A stretch of DNA of 64,000 nt from Oricola indica (GTDB lineage: Bacteria; Pseudomonadota; Alphaproteobacteria; Rhizobiales; Rhizobiaceae): the NCBI RefSeq assembly GCF_019966595.1, contig NZ_JAINFJ010000002.1, positions 517,330 to 581,329 of the forward strand, written 5' to 3'. Position 1 is the stretch's first letter. Each line of letters opens with the position of its first letter. Below are positions 32,794 through 42,643 of this stretch, in pieces. The position numbers were made by a program, and so were the translations under genes. The notes below the pieces were generated by a model. That model searched no databases. It was not told the origin of the DNA and saw only the letters and a program-made list of their open reading frames with translations.

Positions 32794-34169
32794 CCCGGCA
32801 AACGAGCCACGTCGAGGAAAAGGCGCGACGTCTGCCGGTCATCGATTCAGCCGACATTGTCGTTCTTGGTGGAGGGTCGGCGGGCCTTTCAGCCGCTGTT
32901 AGCGCGGCCAGGCTGGGCGCGGACGTTCTTCTCATAGAACGGTATGGATTTCTCGGCGGCGTTGCGACCGCCGCGATGGTGACGAGTTTCTGTGGGCTCT
33001 ATTTCGACCGAACGGAAGACGCCTGCAGGATTGTGCGCGGATTCGCGGATGACTTGTTATCGCTGATCGATCAGCAGGGCGGTCTTGCGCATCCTCGCCG
33101 CGTCAAACCCGGCGCGATCTCGCAAGCCTTTGACGCGACTGCCTACAAGTTCGCAGCTGACGATCTTGTTGACGATGCCGGCGTCCGACTGCGGCTGCAC
33201 AGCTACGGCGTTGCAACCCTGCCCGATCCGGATGAAGCATCGCGCATCGGCCATCTTGTCGTTGAGTCCAAATCCGGACGCGGCGCAATAGCCGGAAAAG
33301 TGTTCATCGACGCCTCGGGAGATGGCGATCTTGCGGCTATTTCCGGATGTGCCTTCGAGATCGGCGATGAACACGGTTTCATGCAGTATCCGACCACAAT
33401 GTTTCGAATGCGCAATGTCGAGGACGCGCTGGCCGCCGGCATACGAAAGACAATTGGCGGCAAGGTCGCCGACGCCATTGCCTCAGGCGAATATGATCTG
33501 CCCAGAAAGTACGTCTCCGTATCCCCTCAGCCTTTCAGCACGGAATGGCGTGCGAATGCGACGCAGGTCCGCAGCGAAAGCGATGAGGCAATCGATGGTA
33601 CGGACGTTCTTCAATTATCCCGCGCCGAGATGGAAGGGCGGCGTCAAGTTCGCGAATTCCACAGGTTCCTTAAGAGCCGCGTAGACGGTTTCGCGAAGAG
33701 CTCCATACTCGACACTGCTCCGCAAATAGGCATCCGTGAGACACGACGAATTCTCGGCCAGAGAGAACTGAACGCGGAACACGTCGCGGGAGGTAAGACG
33801 TGCCAAGACGCCATCGGCTTGGGGTGTTGGCCATTCGAAACACACCGAAGCGGCACTGTTGATTGGCGCGCAGTTGGCGGTCGTGGCTACTATGATATCC
33901 CGCTTGGCATGATGATTCCAGCAGAAGGGCCGAGGAATGTACTGATTGCCGGGCGCTGCGCTTCGGCCTCACCGGAGGCATTGGCGTCGGTCCGCGTGAT
34001 GGGCAGTTGTATGGTTATGGGCCAAGCCGCAGGCACCCTGGCGGCTCTAGCCGTCCAAGAGCCGAGAACGTTGGCTGAAATCGAAACGTCCGAATTACGA
34101 CAGGTATTGGGGAATAACGGTGTGTGCTTTTCGCCTGACGATTTATCAATAGCACCCACTCAGGCCTAA
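32790..34169 (+). CDS. FAD-dependent oxidoreductase (FAD_oxidored type)
   Basis: A 459-residue flavoprotein. The dinucleotide-binding motif is DIVVLGGGSAGLSAAVSAARLGADVLLIE split over residues 22-50, with the terminal Glu binding FAD ribose. VFIDASGDGDLAAISGC and the C-terminal RNVLIAGRCASASPEAL with VMGSCMVMGQAAGTLAALA are FAD_oxidored (PF12831) hallmarks. The start is GTG 32790 overlapping the previous stop. It is cytoplasmic, with no signal peptide. It may oxidise a hydroxy acid or sugar acid of the locus; the substrate is unknown. It is convergent with the LysR gene. Confidence 0.88.
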   Translation: MTRQTSHVEEKARRLPVIDSADIVVLGGGSAGLSAAVSAARLGADVLLIERYGFLGGVATAAMVTSFCGLYFDRTEDACRIVRGFADDLLSLIDQQGGLAHPRRVKPGAISQAFDATAYKFAADDLVDDAGVRLRLHSYGVATLPDPDEASRIGHLVVESKSGRGAIAGKVFIDASGDGDLAAISGCAFEIGDEHGFMQYPTTMFRMRNVEDALAAGIRKTIGGKVADAIASGEYDLPRKYVSVSPQPFSTEWRANATQVRSESDEAIDGTDVLQLSRAEMEGRRQVREFHRFLKSRVDGFAKSSILDTAPQIGIRETRRILGQRELNAEHVAGGKTCQDAIGLGCWPFETHRSGTVDWRAVGGRGYYDIPLGMMIPAEGPRNVLIAGRCASASPEALASVRVMGSCMVMGQAAGTLAALAVQEPRTLAEIETSELRQVLGNNGVCFSPDDLSIAPTQA

Positions 34170-34348
34170 ACCGGTCACTTGAAATCATCACTGAAATTGA
34201 CTTTGCCCATCATGGCCTCCGCGCCTCAAAATTAGGGAAGAAGGCATCTACATATATAGGGGCTATTCAGTTCCAGACCCGCTTGGGCTGTGCACAGAAT
34301 GCGAGGTGAGAGAACGATGGTGTACCGGCAAGACGCCTGGTTCCTGAG

Positions 34349-35260
34349 TTAGCCCAGTTGCGGAGAGACCTGTTTGCGAAGCCAATTGGCGAACTGGACA
34401 GTCAACGGTTTGATCTCTCCTGCAGGGATCGCAATAAAATAGCTTCGCTCCTGCGTATCCGGTACAGAAATGATCTCTGTAAGAGACCCTTGTTGAAGCT
34501 CTCTTTCGATCAGATAGGTCGGCAATATCGCGGCACCAAGGCCAACGACGGCTGCGCTGATGATGAGGGAGAATTGGTCGAAATAGCTGCCTGTTCGAAT
34601 CGAACCGTCCACCACGGTCATCGTCTGGCGCACTGCATCCCATAACAGAGGCCGCGAAGACAGGTGTAACCGCGGCGCATGGAGCAGATTGGCTGGCTCA
34701 CGCAAGTCGAATTCGTCGATCAGTTCGGGCGCCGCGACAACCGCAAGTCTTTCTCTGCACAGTTGGGAAAGGCGAGCGCCGGGCCAGTCTTCGACTCCGA
34801 AATGGATTGCGAGATCGACAGAGTTCTCCATCATATTGAACGGTTCCGTCCGGCTGTGAACCACAAGCTCGACATCTGGCTTTTCGGATCTGAAATGGGT
34901 GAGGCGAGGTATTAGCCATCGGGCACCAAACGTGGGCAATACCGCAACGCTCAGCACTTCCTTGCGGCTTCCCGCAGCGACGGCGTTTCCTATGGTCTGG
35001 CGCAACCGTCCAAGGTCGAGCGTCAATTCCCGATAGAGATTTCGTCCCGCATCCGTCAGACCGACACCACGCCCCTGACGCAGGAAGAGCGCCGCGCCGA
35101 TCTGCTCTTCCAGCTCTTTGACATGTCGGCTGACGGCCCCTTGTGTCAGCCCCAACTCTTCGGCGGCCTCGGTGAAGCTTTGGTGCTTTGCCGCGGCTTC
35201 GAAACACCGCAGGAGCGCCAGGGAGGGCAACTGATTTGAGATCTGCATCGGCGGATTCAT
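34349..35260 (-). CDS. LysR-family regulator
   Basis: A 303-residue LysR-type regulator. The winged helix is at residues 10-70 (ALLRCFEAAAKHQSFTEAAE, LGLTQGAVSRHVKELEEQIG), followed by the two-lobed effector-binding domain (VLSVAVLPTFGARWLIPRL, then GLGAAILPTYLIERELQQG). The sequence is closest in feel to GcvA/glutaryl-CoA-linked regulators. It is divergent from the acyl-CoA dehydrogenase gene, separated by 250 bases with A+T-rich stretches before 35330, and so probably controls it. Confidence 0.9.
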   Translation of the reverse strand: MNPPMQISNQLPSLALLRCFEAAAKHQSFTEAAEELGLTQGAVSRHVKELEEQIGAALFLRQGRGVGLTDAGRNLYRELTLDLGRLRQTIGNAVAAGSRKEVLSVAVLPTFGARWLIPRLTHFRSEKPDVELVVHSRTEPFNMMENSVDLAIHFGVEDWPGARLSQLCRERLAVVAAPELIDEFDLREPANLLHAPRLHLSSRPLLWDAVRQTMTVVDGSIRTGSYFDQFSLIISAAVVGLGAAILPTYLIERELQQGSLTEIISVPDTQERSYFIAIPAGEIKPLTVQFANWLRKQVSPQLG

Positions 35261-35510
35261 TAATTAAACTCATGTAAAAATGCCTTATTGTCGTATTTTA
35301 TGCAAGGTCATTACCGGTACAAAGTGCGCAGGCCCCTTAAGGGATGACTAGTTGCGGATTGGCTCGACACAGTGATCGTTTGGCCCGCGGTTGCGCCAAC
35401 CCGCGCGGCGCTGTGAAGGATGTCCAAACGCTTGGTCGGCCATTGACCATCGCGGGAATGAATTGAAGTCAGCCTGTTCCGACAGGTGACGTACTGGGAG
35501 GAAATTCGAA

Positions 35511-36713
35511 ATGAGTGACGGACACGGACCTTCTCTGTCCAAGTTCACGTGGGAAGATCCGTTCGTGCTCGAGGATCAGCTGAGTGGTGAGGAACGCCTG
35601 ATCCGCGATGCCGCGCATGGCTATGCCCAGGACAACCTGCAACGACGCGTAACCGCAGCCTATCGGGATGAGGCGACGGACCCGGAGATCTTCCGCGAAA
35701 TGGGCGAGATGGGCCTTCTGGGCGTCACCGTGCCGGAGGAATACGGCGGGGTTGGCGCATCCTATGTCGCCTACGGTCTCGTCGCGCGCGAGGTCGAGAG
35801 AGTGGATAGTGGCTATCGCTCGATGATGAGCGTCCAGTCCTCGCTCGTGATGTATCCGATCCATGCCTACGGCTCAGAGGAACATCGCCGAAAATACCTT
35901 CCGAAACTGGCCTCGGGCGAACTCATCGGCTGTTTCGGGCTGACCGAACCGGACGCAGGGTCGGATCCGGGCGGCATGCGGACCATCGCGAAAAAGACCG
36001 ACGGCGGTTACGTGCTGACCGGCACCAAAATGTGGATATCGAACGCGCCAATCGCCGATGTTTTCGTCGTCTGGGCGAAGTCCGAGACCCATGGCGGCAA
36101 GATCCGCGGCTTCGTCCTCGATAAGGGAATGAAAGGTCTGTCGGCGCCCAAGATCGCCGGCAAACTGAGCTTGCGCGCCTCCGTGACCGGCGAGATCGTC
36201 ATGGACAATGTCGAGGTCGGGGAAGACGCGCTCCTGCCCGGCGTCGAAGGATTGAAAGGGCCGTTCGGGTGTCTGAACCGGGCGCGCTACGGCATCGCCT
36301 GGGGCACCATGGGAGCAGCCGAATTCTGCTGGCAGGCCGCCCGGCAATATGGCCTCGATCGCAAGCAGTTCGGCCGCCCGCTTGCGCAAACCCAATTGTT
36401 CCAGAAGAAGCTGGCCGACATGCAAACCGAAATCGCCCTTGGCCTTCAGGCCGCGCTGCGCACCGGCCGTCTTCTGGATGAAGGCCAGGCCGCGCCCGAG
36501 ATGATATCGCTGATCAAACGCAACAACTGCGGCAAGGCATTGGAAATAGCCCGCGTCTCACGCGACATGCATGGCGGCAACGGCATATCGGAAGAGTTCC
36601 AGGTGATGCGGCACATGATCAATCTCGAGACCGTCAACACCTATGAAGGTACGCATGACGTCCACGCGCTGATCCTCGGGCGGGCCCAGACAGGTCTGCA
36701 GGCTTTCTTCTGA
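35511..36713 (+). CDS. Acyl-CoA dehydrogenase, glutaryl-CoA dehydrogenase-like
   Basis: A 400-residue acyl-CoA dehydrogenase. [17 protein letters not shown] and [18 protein letters not shown] form the FAD site, and [20 protein letters not shown] holds the catalytic Glu (YEGT). The pattern, including [15 protein letters not shown] near residue 103 and [20 protein letters not shown], is that of glutaryl-CoA dehydrogenases, which convert glutaryl-CoA to crotonyl-CoA and CO2. GGGAGGAAAT precedes the ATG. It lies 11 bases before the E1 gene, so the pair is an operon acting on a dicarboxylate- or oxoacid-derived CoA ester. Confidence 0.9.
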   Translation: MSDGHGPSLSKFTWEDPFVLEDQLSGEERLIRDAAHGYAQDNLQRRVTAAYRDEATDPEIFREMGEMGLLGVTVPEEYGGVGASYVAYGLVAREVERVDSGYRSMMSVQSSLVMYPIHAYGSEEHRRKYLPKLASGELIGCFGLTEPDAGSDPGGMRTIAKKTDGGYVLTGTKMWISNAPIADVFVVWAKSETHGGKIRGFVLDKGMKGLSAPKIAGKLSLRASVTGEIVMDNVEVGEDALLPGVEGLKGPFGCLNRARYGIAWGTMGAAEFCWQAARQYGLDRKQFGRPLAQTQLFQKKLADMQTEIALGLQAALRTGRLLDEGQAAPEMISLIKRNNCGKALEIARVSRDMHGGNGISEEFQVMRHMINLETVNTYEGTHDVHALILGRAQTGLQAFF

Positions 36714-36724
36714 GAACTGGCCCG

Positions 36725-38914
36725 ATGGATCGCTCGACAATCGTTCACGAAAACTTCCTGCGGCGGGTCGCCCAGCAAGACTTGCCCGTCGGGAAGGCCC
36801 CGGCCGGACCGCTTTCACGGGAGGACGCCGTGTCCTTGTACCGCTCAGGCTGCCTGTGCCGGGCGCTGGATCGCACCAGCCGGAAGATGCAGGAAGCCAA
36901 GCAGGGCTTTTACACGATCGGATCCTCGGGTCACGAAGGTATGGCTGCCGTGGCCGCGGCATTGCGGCCAACCGATATGGCCTTCCTCCACTACCGCGAT
37001 GCAGCGTTTCAGATCCATCGCGCCAGCCAAGTGCCGGGCCAATCCGTGACATGGGACATGCTTTTGTCCTTTGCCTGTTCCGCGGATGATCCGATCTCCG
37101 GCGGGCGGCACAAGGTGCTGGGGTCGAAGACGCTCAACATTCCGCCACAGACGTCCACGATCGCCAGCCACATACCGAAGGCTGTTGGTGCAGCCTATTC
37201 GATCGGACTCGCCCGTCGGCACCCTCCGGAACACAAAGCCCTGGAGGACAGCGGAATCGTCATGTGTTCGTTCGGGGACGCTTCGTGCAATCACTCCACC
37301 GCACAAGGCGCCTTCAACGCCGCGCAATGGACAGACTACCAATCGGTTCCGCTGCCGCTGCTTTTCGTCTGCGAGGACAACGGCATCGGGATCTCGACGC
37401 GAACGCCGAAGGGCTGGATTGCCGCAACCTTCTCGACCCGGCCCGGCCTGAAGTATTTCGCCTGCGACGGACTCGACATCTTCGACACATACCGCGTGGC
37501 GCGCGACGCCGCGAACTATGTCCGTACCTGTCGCAAGCCGGCCTTCCTGCACATTCGGACAATCCGGCTCTATGGTCATGCTGGCGCCGATGTGCCCACG
37601 ACCTATCTGTCGCGCGACGACGTGGAAGCCGAAGAGGCGAACGACCCGTTGCTGCACACTGTACGACTGTTGGCCGAAGCCGGTGCCGCAACCCCTTCGG
37701 AAAGCCTGGGAATTTATAGCGAGACGGCAGAACGCGTCGACCGCATCGCAGCCGAGGTTGTCACGCGTCCCCGTCTGTCGACGGCCGGCGAGGTCATGGC
37801 CAGCCTCATCCCGCCGCCGCGCGCCTGCAAGCCGACGAACGGCCCAGGCATCGAGGATAGGGCACGGATCTTCGGGAGCGATCTGAAGGCGATGAACGAG
37901 CCCCAGACCATGTCGCGGCTCATCAACTGGACGCTGACGGATCTGATGCTCGACCACGGCGAAATCGTGTTGATGGGCGAGGATGTCGGCCGCAAGGGTG
38001 GCGTCTACGGCGTGACGCAGAAGCTGATCGCGCGCTTCGGCGCGTCTCGGGTTATCGACACGTTGCTTGACGAACAATCCATCCTCGGGCTCGGGATCGG
38101 CCTCGCCCACAACGGCTTCGTGCCCATTCCCGAAATCCAGTTCCTCGCCTATCTGCACAATGCCGAGGACCAACTTCGCGGCGAGGCCGCAACGTTGCCC
38201 TTCTTCTCGGACGGGCAGTACACCAACCCGATGGTGCTGCGAATTGCCGGGCTCGGCTACCAGAAGGGCTTTGGCGGACATTTCCACAACGACAATTCGG
38301 TGGCGGTGCTGCGGGATATTCCGGGGCTGATCCTGGCGTGTCCATCCAACGGTGCGGATGCCGCGATGATGCTGCGCGAATGTGTTCGGCTGGCCCGGGA
38401 GGAACAAAGGTTGGTCGTGTTCCTGGAACCGATCGCGCTCTACCACACGCGCGACCTGCACGAGCCGGGCGACAAGGGATGGATGACGGCTTATCCCGAC
38501 CGGTCGCAGCGTGTCGCGCTCGGCGAGGTCGGCATCTATGGCGACGGCGATGACCTTGCAATTCTGACCTTCGGTAACGGCGCCTATCTATCGCATCAAG
38601 CGAAGCAGGAACTGGAGCAGGCGGGAATCGCAACGCGCGTGATCGATCTCCGCTGGCTGTCCCCGCTACCGGAGGAGGCCATCGAAAAGGCGGTTTCCGG
38701 CTGCAGGCACGTGCTGATCGTGGATGAAACCCGCCGGACTGGCGGTCTGGCGGAATCGCTTATGGCGCTGATGAGCGAACGCACCGCGATCCCGCCTGTG
38801 CGCCTGTGCGCCGAGGACAGTTTCATCGCCACCGGCCCATCCTATGCCGCGACGATGCCCTCGGCAGAGGCGATCGTGGCCGCCGCCCGCGCCCTAACGG
38901 GAGCATCGGCATGA
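36725..38914 (+). CDS. Fused E1 alpha-beta 2-oxoacid dehydrogenase (ThDP-dependent)
   Basis: A 729-residue fusion of E1 alpha (about 1-380) and beta (about 390-729) subunits that would decarboxylate a 2-oxo acid with thiamine diphosphate. The alpha half has GSSGHEGMAAVAAAL, the ThDP motif from FGDASCNHS to CEDNGIGIST, and LYGHAGAD. The beta half has VLMGEDVGRKGGVYGVTQ, QFLAYLHNAEDQLRGEA and VIDLRWLSPLPEEAI. Branched-chain and related oxoacid dehydrogenases are the usual fused relatives. No E2 or E3 gene is nearby, so it must borrow them or work differently. It overlaps the next gene by ATGA. Confidence 0.9.
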   Translation: MDRSTIVHENFLRRVAQQDLPVGKAPAGPLSREDAVSLYRSGCLCRALDRTSRKMQEAKQGFYTIGSSGHEGMAAVAAALRPTDMAFLHYRDAAFQIHRASQVPGQSVTWDMLLSFACSADDPISGGRHKVLGSKTLNIPPQTSTIASHIPKAVGAAYSIGLARRHPPEHKALEDSGIVMCSFGDASCNHSTAQGAFNAAQWTDYQSVPLPLLFVCEDNGIGISTRTPKGWIAATFSTRPGLKYFACDGLDIFDTYRVARDAANYVRTCRKPAFLHIRTIRLYGHAGADVPTTYLSRDDVEAEEANDPLLHTVRLLAEAGAATPSESLGIYSETAERVDRIAAEVVTRPRLSTAGEVMASLIPPPRACKPTNGPGIEDRARIFGSDLKAMNEPQTMSRLINWTLTDLMLDHGEIVLMGEDVGRKGGVYGVTQKLIARFGASRVIDTLLDEQSILGLGIGLAHNGFVPIPEIQFLAYLHNAEDQLRGEAATLPFFSDGQYTNPMVLRIAGLGYQKGFGGHFHNDNSVAVLRDIPGLILACPSNGADAAMMLRECVRLAREEQRLVVFLEPIALYHTRDLHEPGDKGWMTAYPDRSQRVALGEVGIYGDGDDLAILTFGNGAYLSHQAKQELEQAGIATRVIDLRWLSPLPEEAIEKAVSGCRHVLIVDETRRTGGLAESLMALMSERTAIPPVRLCAEDSFIATGPSYAATMPSAEAIVAAARALTGASA

Positions 38915-39954
38915 AGACAGCCGCCATCATCTGTCCCGGTCGGGGAACCTACAACAAGTCTGAGCTCGGCTATCTCGGGCGGCACTTTCCCGATCCGGGC
39001 CTGCTTTCGCAATTCGACGCGTTGAGGAGCGCCGAAGGACAGCCGACGCTCTCGGAACTTGACGGGGCCACCCGCTTCTCGATGGCCACGCACACCCGCG
39101 GCGACAATGCGGCGGGGCTGATCTATGCCGCGACGCTTGGCGACTTTCTGTCGATTGATCGCGAGCAGGTGAAGATCGTCGCGGTCACCGGCAATTCCAT
39201 GGGATGGTACTCGGCGCTCGCTTGCGCCGGCGCAGTCTCGGCTCTGGACGGCTTCTCGATTGCCAATACCATGGGCACACTGATGCACGAGGCGATGATC
39301 GGCGGACAGCTGATATATCCATTCGTCGGGGACGACTGGCGCCCGGATCCGGCCCGCAAGACAGCGCTTTTGGCTGCTGTCGATGCCATCGCCGCCCAAC
39401 CGGACAACGCCCTCTCAATCTCGATCGACCTTGGCGGCATGTTGGTCCTTGCCGGAAACGAGGCGGGTTTGACGGCGTTCGAGGCCGCAGTCGAGCCCTT
39501 GCAGGGCAGATTCCCCATGCGCCTTGGCAACCACGCGGCGTTTCACACAGCATTGCAGGCGCCGGTTGCGGCGCAGGGTCGCGCGATGCTGTCACCCGGG
39601 CTTTTCACCCAACCCGATCTGCCGTTGATAGACGGGCGCGGCGAGATCTGGTGGCCGAAGACGGTCAGCACCGAAGCGCTCTGGGACTACACGCTGGGCG
39701 CACAGGTCACGAAAGGCTATGATTTCACCCGCGCCGTAACGATCGCCGCGCGCGAGTTCGCTCCCGATGTTTTCATCATCACCGGCCCCGGTACGACGCT
39801 TGGCGGAGCGGTCGCGCAGTCGCTCATCCTCGCGAATTGGCGCGGCATGGGCAGCAAGGACGATTTCAGGTCCGTTCAGGAAACCTCCCCGGTTCTGGCT
39901 TCAATGGGCCTCCCGGATCAGCGCACCACGGTGTCCGGGGCAGGAACCCAATGA
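38911..39954 (+). CDS. Malonyl-CoA:ACP transacylase-like protein
   Basis: A 347-residue FabD-fold protein. It begins TAAIICPGRGTYNKSELGYL and has the nucleophile elbow TGNSMGWYSAL (G-x-S-x-G, Ser catalytic) and, near residue 210, FPMRLGNHAAFHTALQAPV, whose His resembles the second catalytic residue. It is longer than FabD and lacks a clear FabD GQGSQ start, so the acyl substrate may not be malonyl. Downstream of GcdH-like and E1 genes it may handle an acyl group formed by them. ATG 38911 overlaps the E1 stop. Confidence 0.82.
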   Translation: MKTAAIICPGRGTYNKSELGYLGRHFPDPGLLSQFDALRSAEGQPTLSELDGATRFSMATHTRGDNAAGLIYAATLGDFLSIDREQVKIVAVTGNSMGWYSALACAGAVSALDGFSIANTMGTLMHEAMIGGQLIYPFVGDDWRPDPARKTALLAAVDAIAAQPDNALSISIDLGGMLVLAGNEAGLTAFEAAVEPLQGRFPMRLGNHAAFHTALQAPVAAQGRAMLSPGLFTQPDLPLIDGRGEIWWPKTVSTEALWDYTLGAQVTKGYDFTRAVTIAAREFAPDVFIITGPGTTLGGAVAQSLILANWRGMGSKDDFRSVQETSPVLASMGLPDQRTTVSGAGTQ

Positions 39955-40001
39955 CCACCCGCATGCTCTGCACGAACCTGGCGGGCGCGGCGCGGCTCCC
40001 G

Positions 40002-40709
40002 TCAAGGCGCGGAGTCATAGCTCACCGACAGCGCCCCGGCTTTCTCCAAGTTGGCGATGAACCGCGCCTTGCTGCGCAGGACATGCTCTTCCGAAAGCGC
40101 ACCTGCAGCCTCCGCATCGCCCCTCCGGAAGGCCTCCAGCATCAGCCGGTGGTCATCGTTGCGTTCCGGCAGCCCGGATTCCGTCGCCAGCGACTGGCGT
40201 CGGAAGAGACGCGACTGAAGGAACAGCCGCCGCTGCAGGACGATGAACGGACGGTTCCCGGTGGCCGAGGCGATGGCGTCGTGAAACCGCGTGTTCAGCT
40301 TGATATAGGCGTCGATGTCGTCGTCGCCGATCACCGCATCCATCTTCTCGATCAAAACCTCCAATTCGTCCATCTGCCGATGCGAAAGGTTTCGTGCGGC
40401 CTCGCGCCCTCCGAGCCGCCAGAGCGCGCCGCGGATGTCGTACTCGTGCAGTACGTCCTGCAATTGCACCCGTCTGACGATAACGCCCCGATTGGGAAGT
40501 ACCTCGACCAAGCCGGCTTCCTGAAGAATCCGACAGGCTTCCCGAATGGGGCCGCGGCTGACGTCCCATTGCGCCGCCAGACTCTTTTCCTTCAGCCGAT
40601 CGCCGGCTTTCAGATCGCCTTCAAGGATCAGATGCTCCAGCCGCTCGAGCAGCAGGTCCACCAGGGGACGTTCTCCGAAGTCCGCCGTTCCGTTCCGATC
40701 AGAATTCAT
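40002..40709 (-). CDS. GntR-family regulator with FCD domain
   Basis: A 235-residue FadR-type regulator. The winged helix (LILEGDLKAGDRLKEKSLAA, DVSRGPIREACRILQEAGLV) is followed by an FCD domain with NTRFHDAIASATGN and DDHRLMLEAFRRGD, the metal-binding His positions. It is divergent from tctC and convergent with the malonyltransferase-like gene. It probably controls the TctABC locus; dyads lie in the shared upstream region. Confidence 0.9.
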   Translation of the reverse strand: MNSDRNGTADFGERPLVDLLLERLEHLILEGDLKAGDRLKEKSLAAQWDVSRGPIREACRILQEAGLVEVLPNRGVIVRRVQLQDVLHEYDIRGALWRLGGREAARNLSHRQMDELEVLIEKMDAVIGDDDIDAYIKLNTRFHDAIASATGNRPFIVLQRRLFLQSRLFRRQSLATESGLPERNDDHRLMLEAFRRGDAEAAGALSEEHVLRSKARFIANLEKAGALSVSYDSAP

Positions 40710-40743
40710 CGTTCATCTTCCATCGATTTTGACCTTCAAAAAG

Positions 40744-40793
40744 TGTCGACATCTCGTAGTTTGTGTTGACACATGTAGGGCAATGCGTACAAA
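40744..40793 (+). promoter_or_regulatory. Dyads and promoter between GntR and tctC
   Basis: TGTCGACA (40744-40751) is a perfect palindrome, and TGTGT-TG-ACACA (40762-40773) is a second dyad that overlaps the -35 hexamer TTGACA (40766-40771). TACAAA (40788-40793) follows at 16 bases. The promoter would give a 5' leader of about 320 bases before tctC. I see no gene or known RNA in 40800-41125. Confidence 0.45.
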
Positions 40794-41125
40794 TTCTATC
40801 ATAACGCCTGGCATTCCATGGAAAGCAAGTTGTTTCAGGAAGGCGCTCGTCGATGGCGGAAGGCAAGGTGACGTCAGGTGTCGCGATCTCAGGATGTTCG
40901 GGACGGGATGCCTCGTAGCGCCAGCACGCTGGTCCGGACGAACATCGTTCAGTGAACGACGGAGTTCGCCGCCGAGGAAGACATCGCACGGGAAGGCGCC
41001 CGAAGGCTTGCCCCATCCCGAATGTCAAGGCGGGACCGGGACACGGCGTGAAGGACAATAGCTGCCCGAGGAGGATCGGACAGTAAATTTCAATCGAACC
41101 GCAAAAACACAGGGAGGAAGACTTT

Positions 41126-42076
41126 ATGAAACTGTTTTTAAGGACCGTGGCGGCTGCCGCTTTGTTGGTCGGTGGACCAGCCGCTGCCCAGACCTATCCT
41201 GAAAAGCCCATCCGATTGATCGTTCCGTTCAATCAGGGCGGCCTTACCAGCAACTCCGCCCGGGTGATGGTCAAGGCGATCGAGGACAACGATCTGCTGC
41301 CGGTTCCGATCATCGTCAGCTACATCCCAGGCGCAGCCGGCACCATCGGCGCGCGTCAGGTGAAAGACTCCGAACCGGATGGCCATTCCGCGCTGATCTG
41401 GCACGTCGCTGCGAACGGTGCGCAGGCCATGGGCAATGTCGATTTCGGACCCGACGATTTCAAACTCGTCGCCGGCACCGACCGCCAGTGTTACATGCTC
41501 GTGGTGCGTGAAGAGTCGGAATATCAAACCCTTCCCGAGCTTCTGGAAGCCGCGAAGGCAAATCCCGACACGATCATTTCGGCGGATAATCTGGGTGGTG
41601 CGAACCACATAGCGTCCGTTCTCGCCGAGGACTCTTTGCCTGGCGCGAGATTCAGGCACGTCCAGTTCGGTGGGACCGCAAAGACATATCCCGCGTTGCT
41701 GGGTGGACACGCAGAGGTCAACGCGACCTCCACCTCTTCGCTGTCGAGTACATCGACCAATGGGCTGCGTGTGCTCGGTTACATGGGACCCGAGCGGCAT
41801 CCCGACTACCCGGACGTGCCGACATTCCACGAACTCGGCTACGATACCGAGTTCTGCATGTACAGCTGGTGGTTCATGCCCAAGGATACTCCGGAGGACC
41901 GGGTTGCCACCTTCCGCGACGCCATGGTCAAGGCAATGGAGACTGACTACCTTCGCGAGCAGTCTGTGGTGCACGGTGTCGAGCACGTCATCCTTACCGG
42001 CGACGAACTGAAGTCCGCGATGGAGACCGAGAAGGCCAAGATCTCGGCGATCGGGGCGCGTCTGCGCGGCGAATAG
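41126..42076 (+). CDS. tctC: Tripartite tricarboxylate transporter binding protein (Bug/TctC)
   Basis: A 316-residue periplasmic binding protein. The signal peptide ends after PAAAQ (residues 1-21). YPEKPIRLIVPFNQGG is the Bug-family start, GAAGTIGARQVKDSEPDGHS is the first ligand loop, and DVPTFHELGYDTEFCMYSWW belongs to the C-lobe. AGGGAGGAAG precedes the ATG. It delivers a carboxylate to TctA/TctB encoded next. Confidence 0.93.
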   Translation: MKLFLRTVAAAALLVGGPAAAQTYPEKPIRLIVPFNQGGLTSNSARVMVKAIEDNDLLPVPIIVSYIPGAAGTIGARQVKDSEPDGHSALIWHVAANGAQAMGNVDFGPDDFKLVAGTDRQCYMLVVREESEYQTLPELLEAAKANPDTIISADNLGGANHIASVLAEDSLPGARFRHVQFGGTAKTYPALLGGHAEVNATSTSSLSSTSTNGLRVLGYMGPERHPDYPDVPTFHELGYDTEFCMYSWWFMPKDTPEDRVATFRDAMVKAMETDYLREQSVVHGVEHVILTGDELKSAMETEKAKISAIGARLRGE

Positions 42077-42136
42077 TATCCCTGATGGCGCCGGTCCCGA
42101 AGCGGGGCCGGTGCAGCCAACAAGAGATTTGGAAAT

Positions 42137-42628
42137 ATGAACGACAAACGGTCCTCCGGATGGTTTGAGGTCGCCGTGTATTCGGCGCTCCTTTTCATCG
42201 TGGTGTCGATCTTCTGGTCGACCCTAAGCCTGCCCGCTTCGACACGCGAGCCTCTCGGGTCCGCATCCATCCCCCAGATTGTCTCAGTGCTCATCGGGTT
42301 ATTGTGCGTTATCCTGATCTGGCGCACGCTTGCCGAGATGCGCCCTGCAGCCGACCCGACGGCGGAGGCGGAGGACGAAGCAGTCAGCCACAGGCGACGT
42401 ACCGATAAGGCCGCGATCTGTCTGGGCATCGCGATCGCCTTTGCTTTCGCGCTCCAGCAACGGCTGCTTGACGCAGTTATTCTGACGCCCGCATTTCTTC
42501 TCGCGCTCATGCTCGTCCTGAACGGGTTTCGGCCCCGCACGATTCTGCCCTCGGTGGCAATCGCGCTGATCGTCGGAATCACCACGGTCTACGCGTTCAA
42601 GAATTTCTTCTACATCGATCTACCCTAG
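42137..42628 (+). CDS. tctB: TctB-family small membrane subunit
   Basis: A 163-residue protein with about four hydrophobic segments (for example FEVAVYSALLFIVVSIFW, IVSVLIGLLCVILIW and LPSVAIALIVGITTVYAF) separated by a charged cytoplasmic loop. Its length and its position between tctC and tctA identify it as TctB despite low sequence conservation in the family. Confidence 0.9.
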   Translation: MNDKRSSGWFEVAVYSALLFIVVSIFWSTLSLPASTREPLGSASIPQIVSVLIGLLCVILIWRTLAEMRPAADPTAEAEDEAVSHRRRTDKAAICLGIAIAFAFALQQRLLDAVILTPAFLLALMLVLNGFRPRTILPSVAIALIVGITTVYAFKNFFYIDLP

Positions 42629-42643
42629 GCAGGAACGACGACA

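Noticed and set aside
36845-38461. 538-codon antisense frame within the E1 gene
   Set aside because: It is a G+C-driven shadow of a clearly conserved ThDP enzyme.
41138-41986. 282-codon antisense frame in tctC
   Set aside because: It is a shadow of a gene with clear Bug-family motifs.
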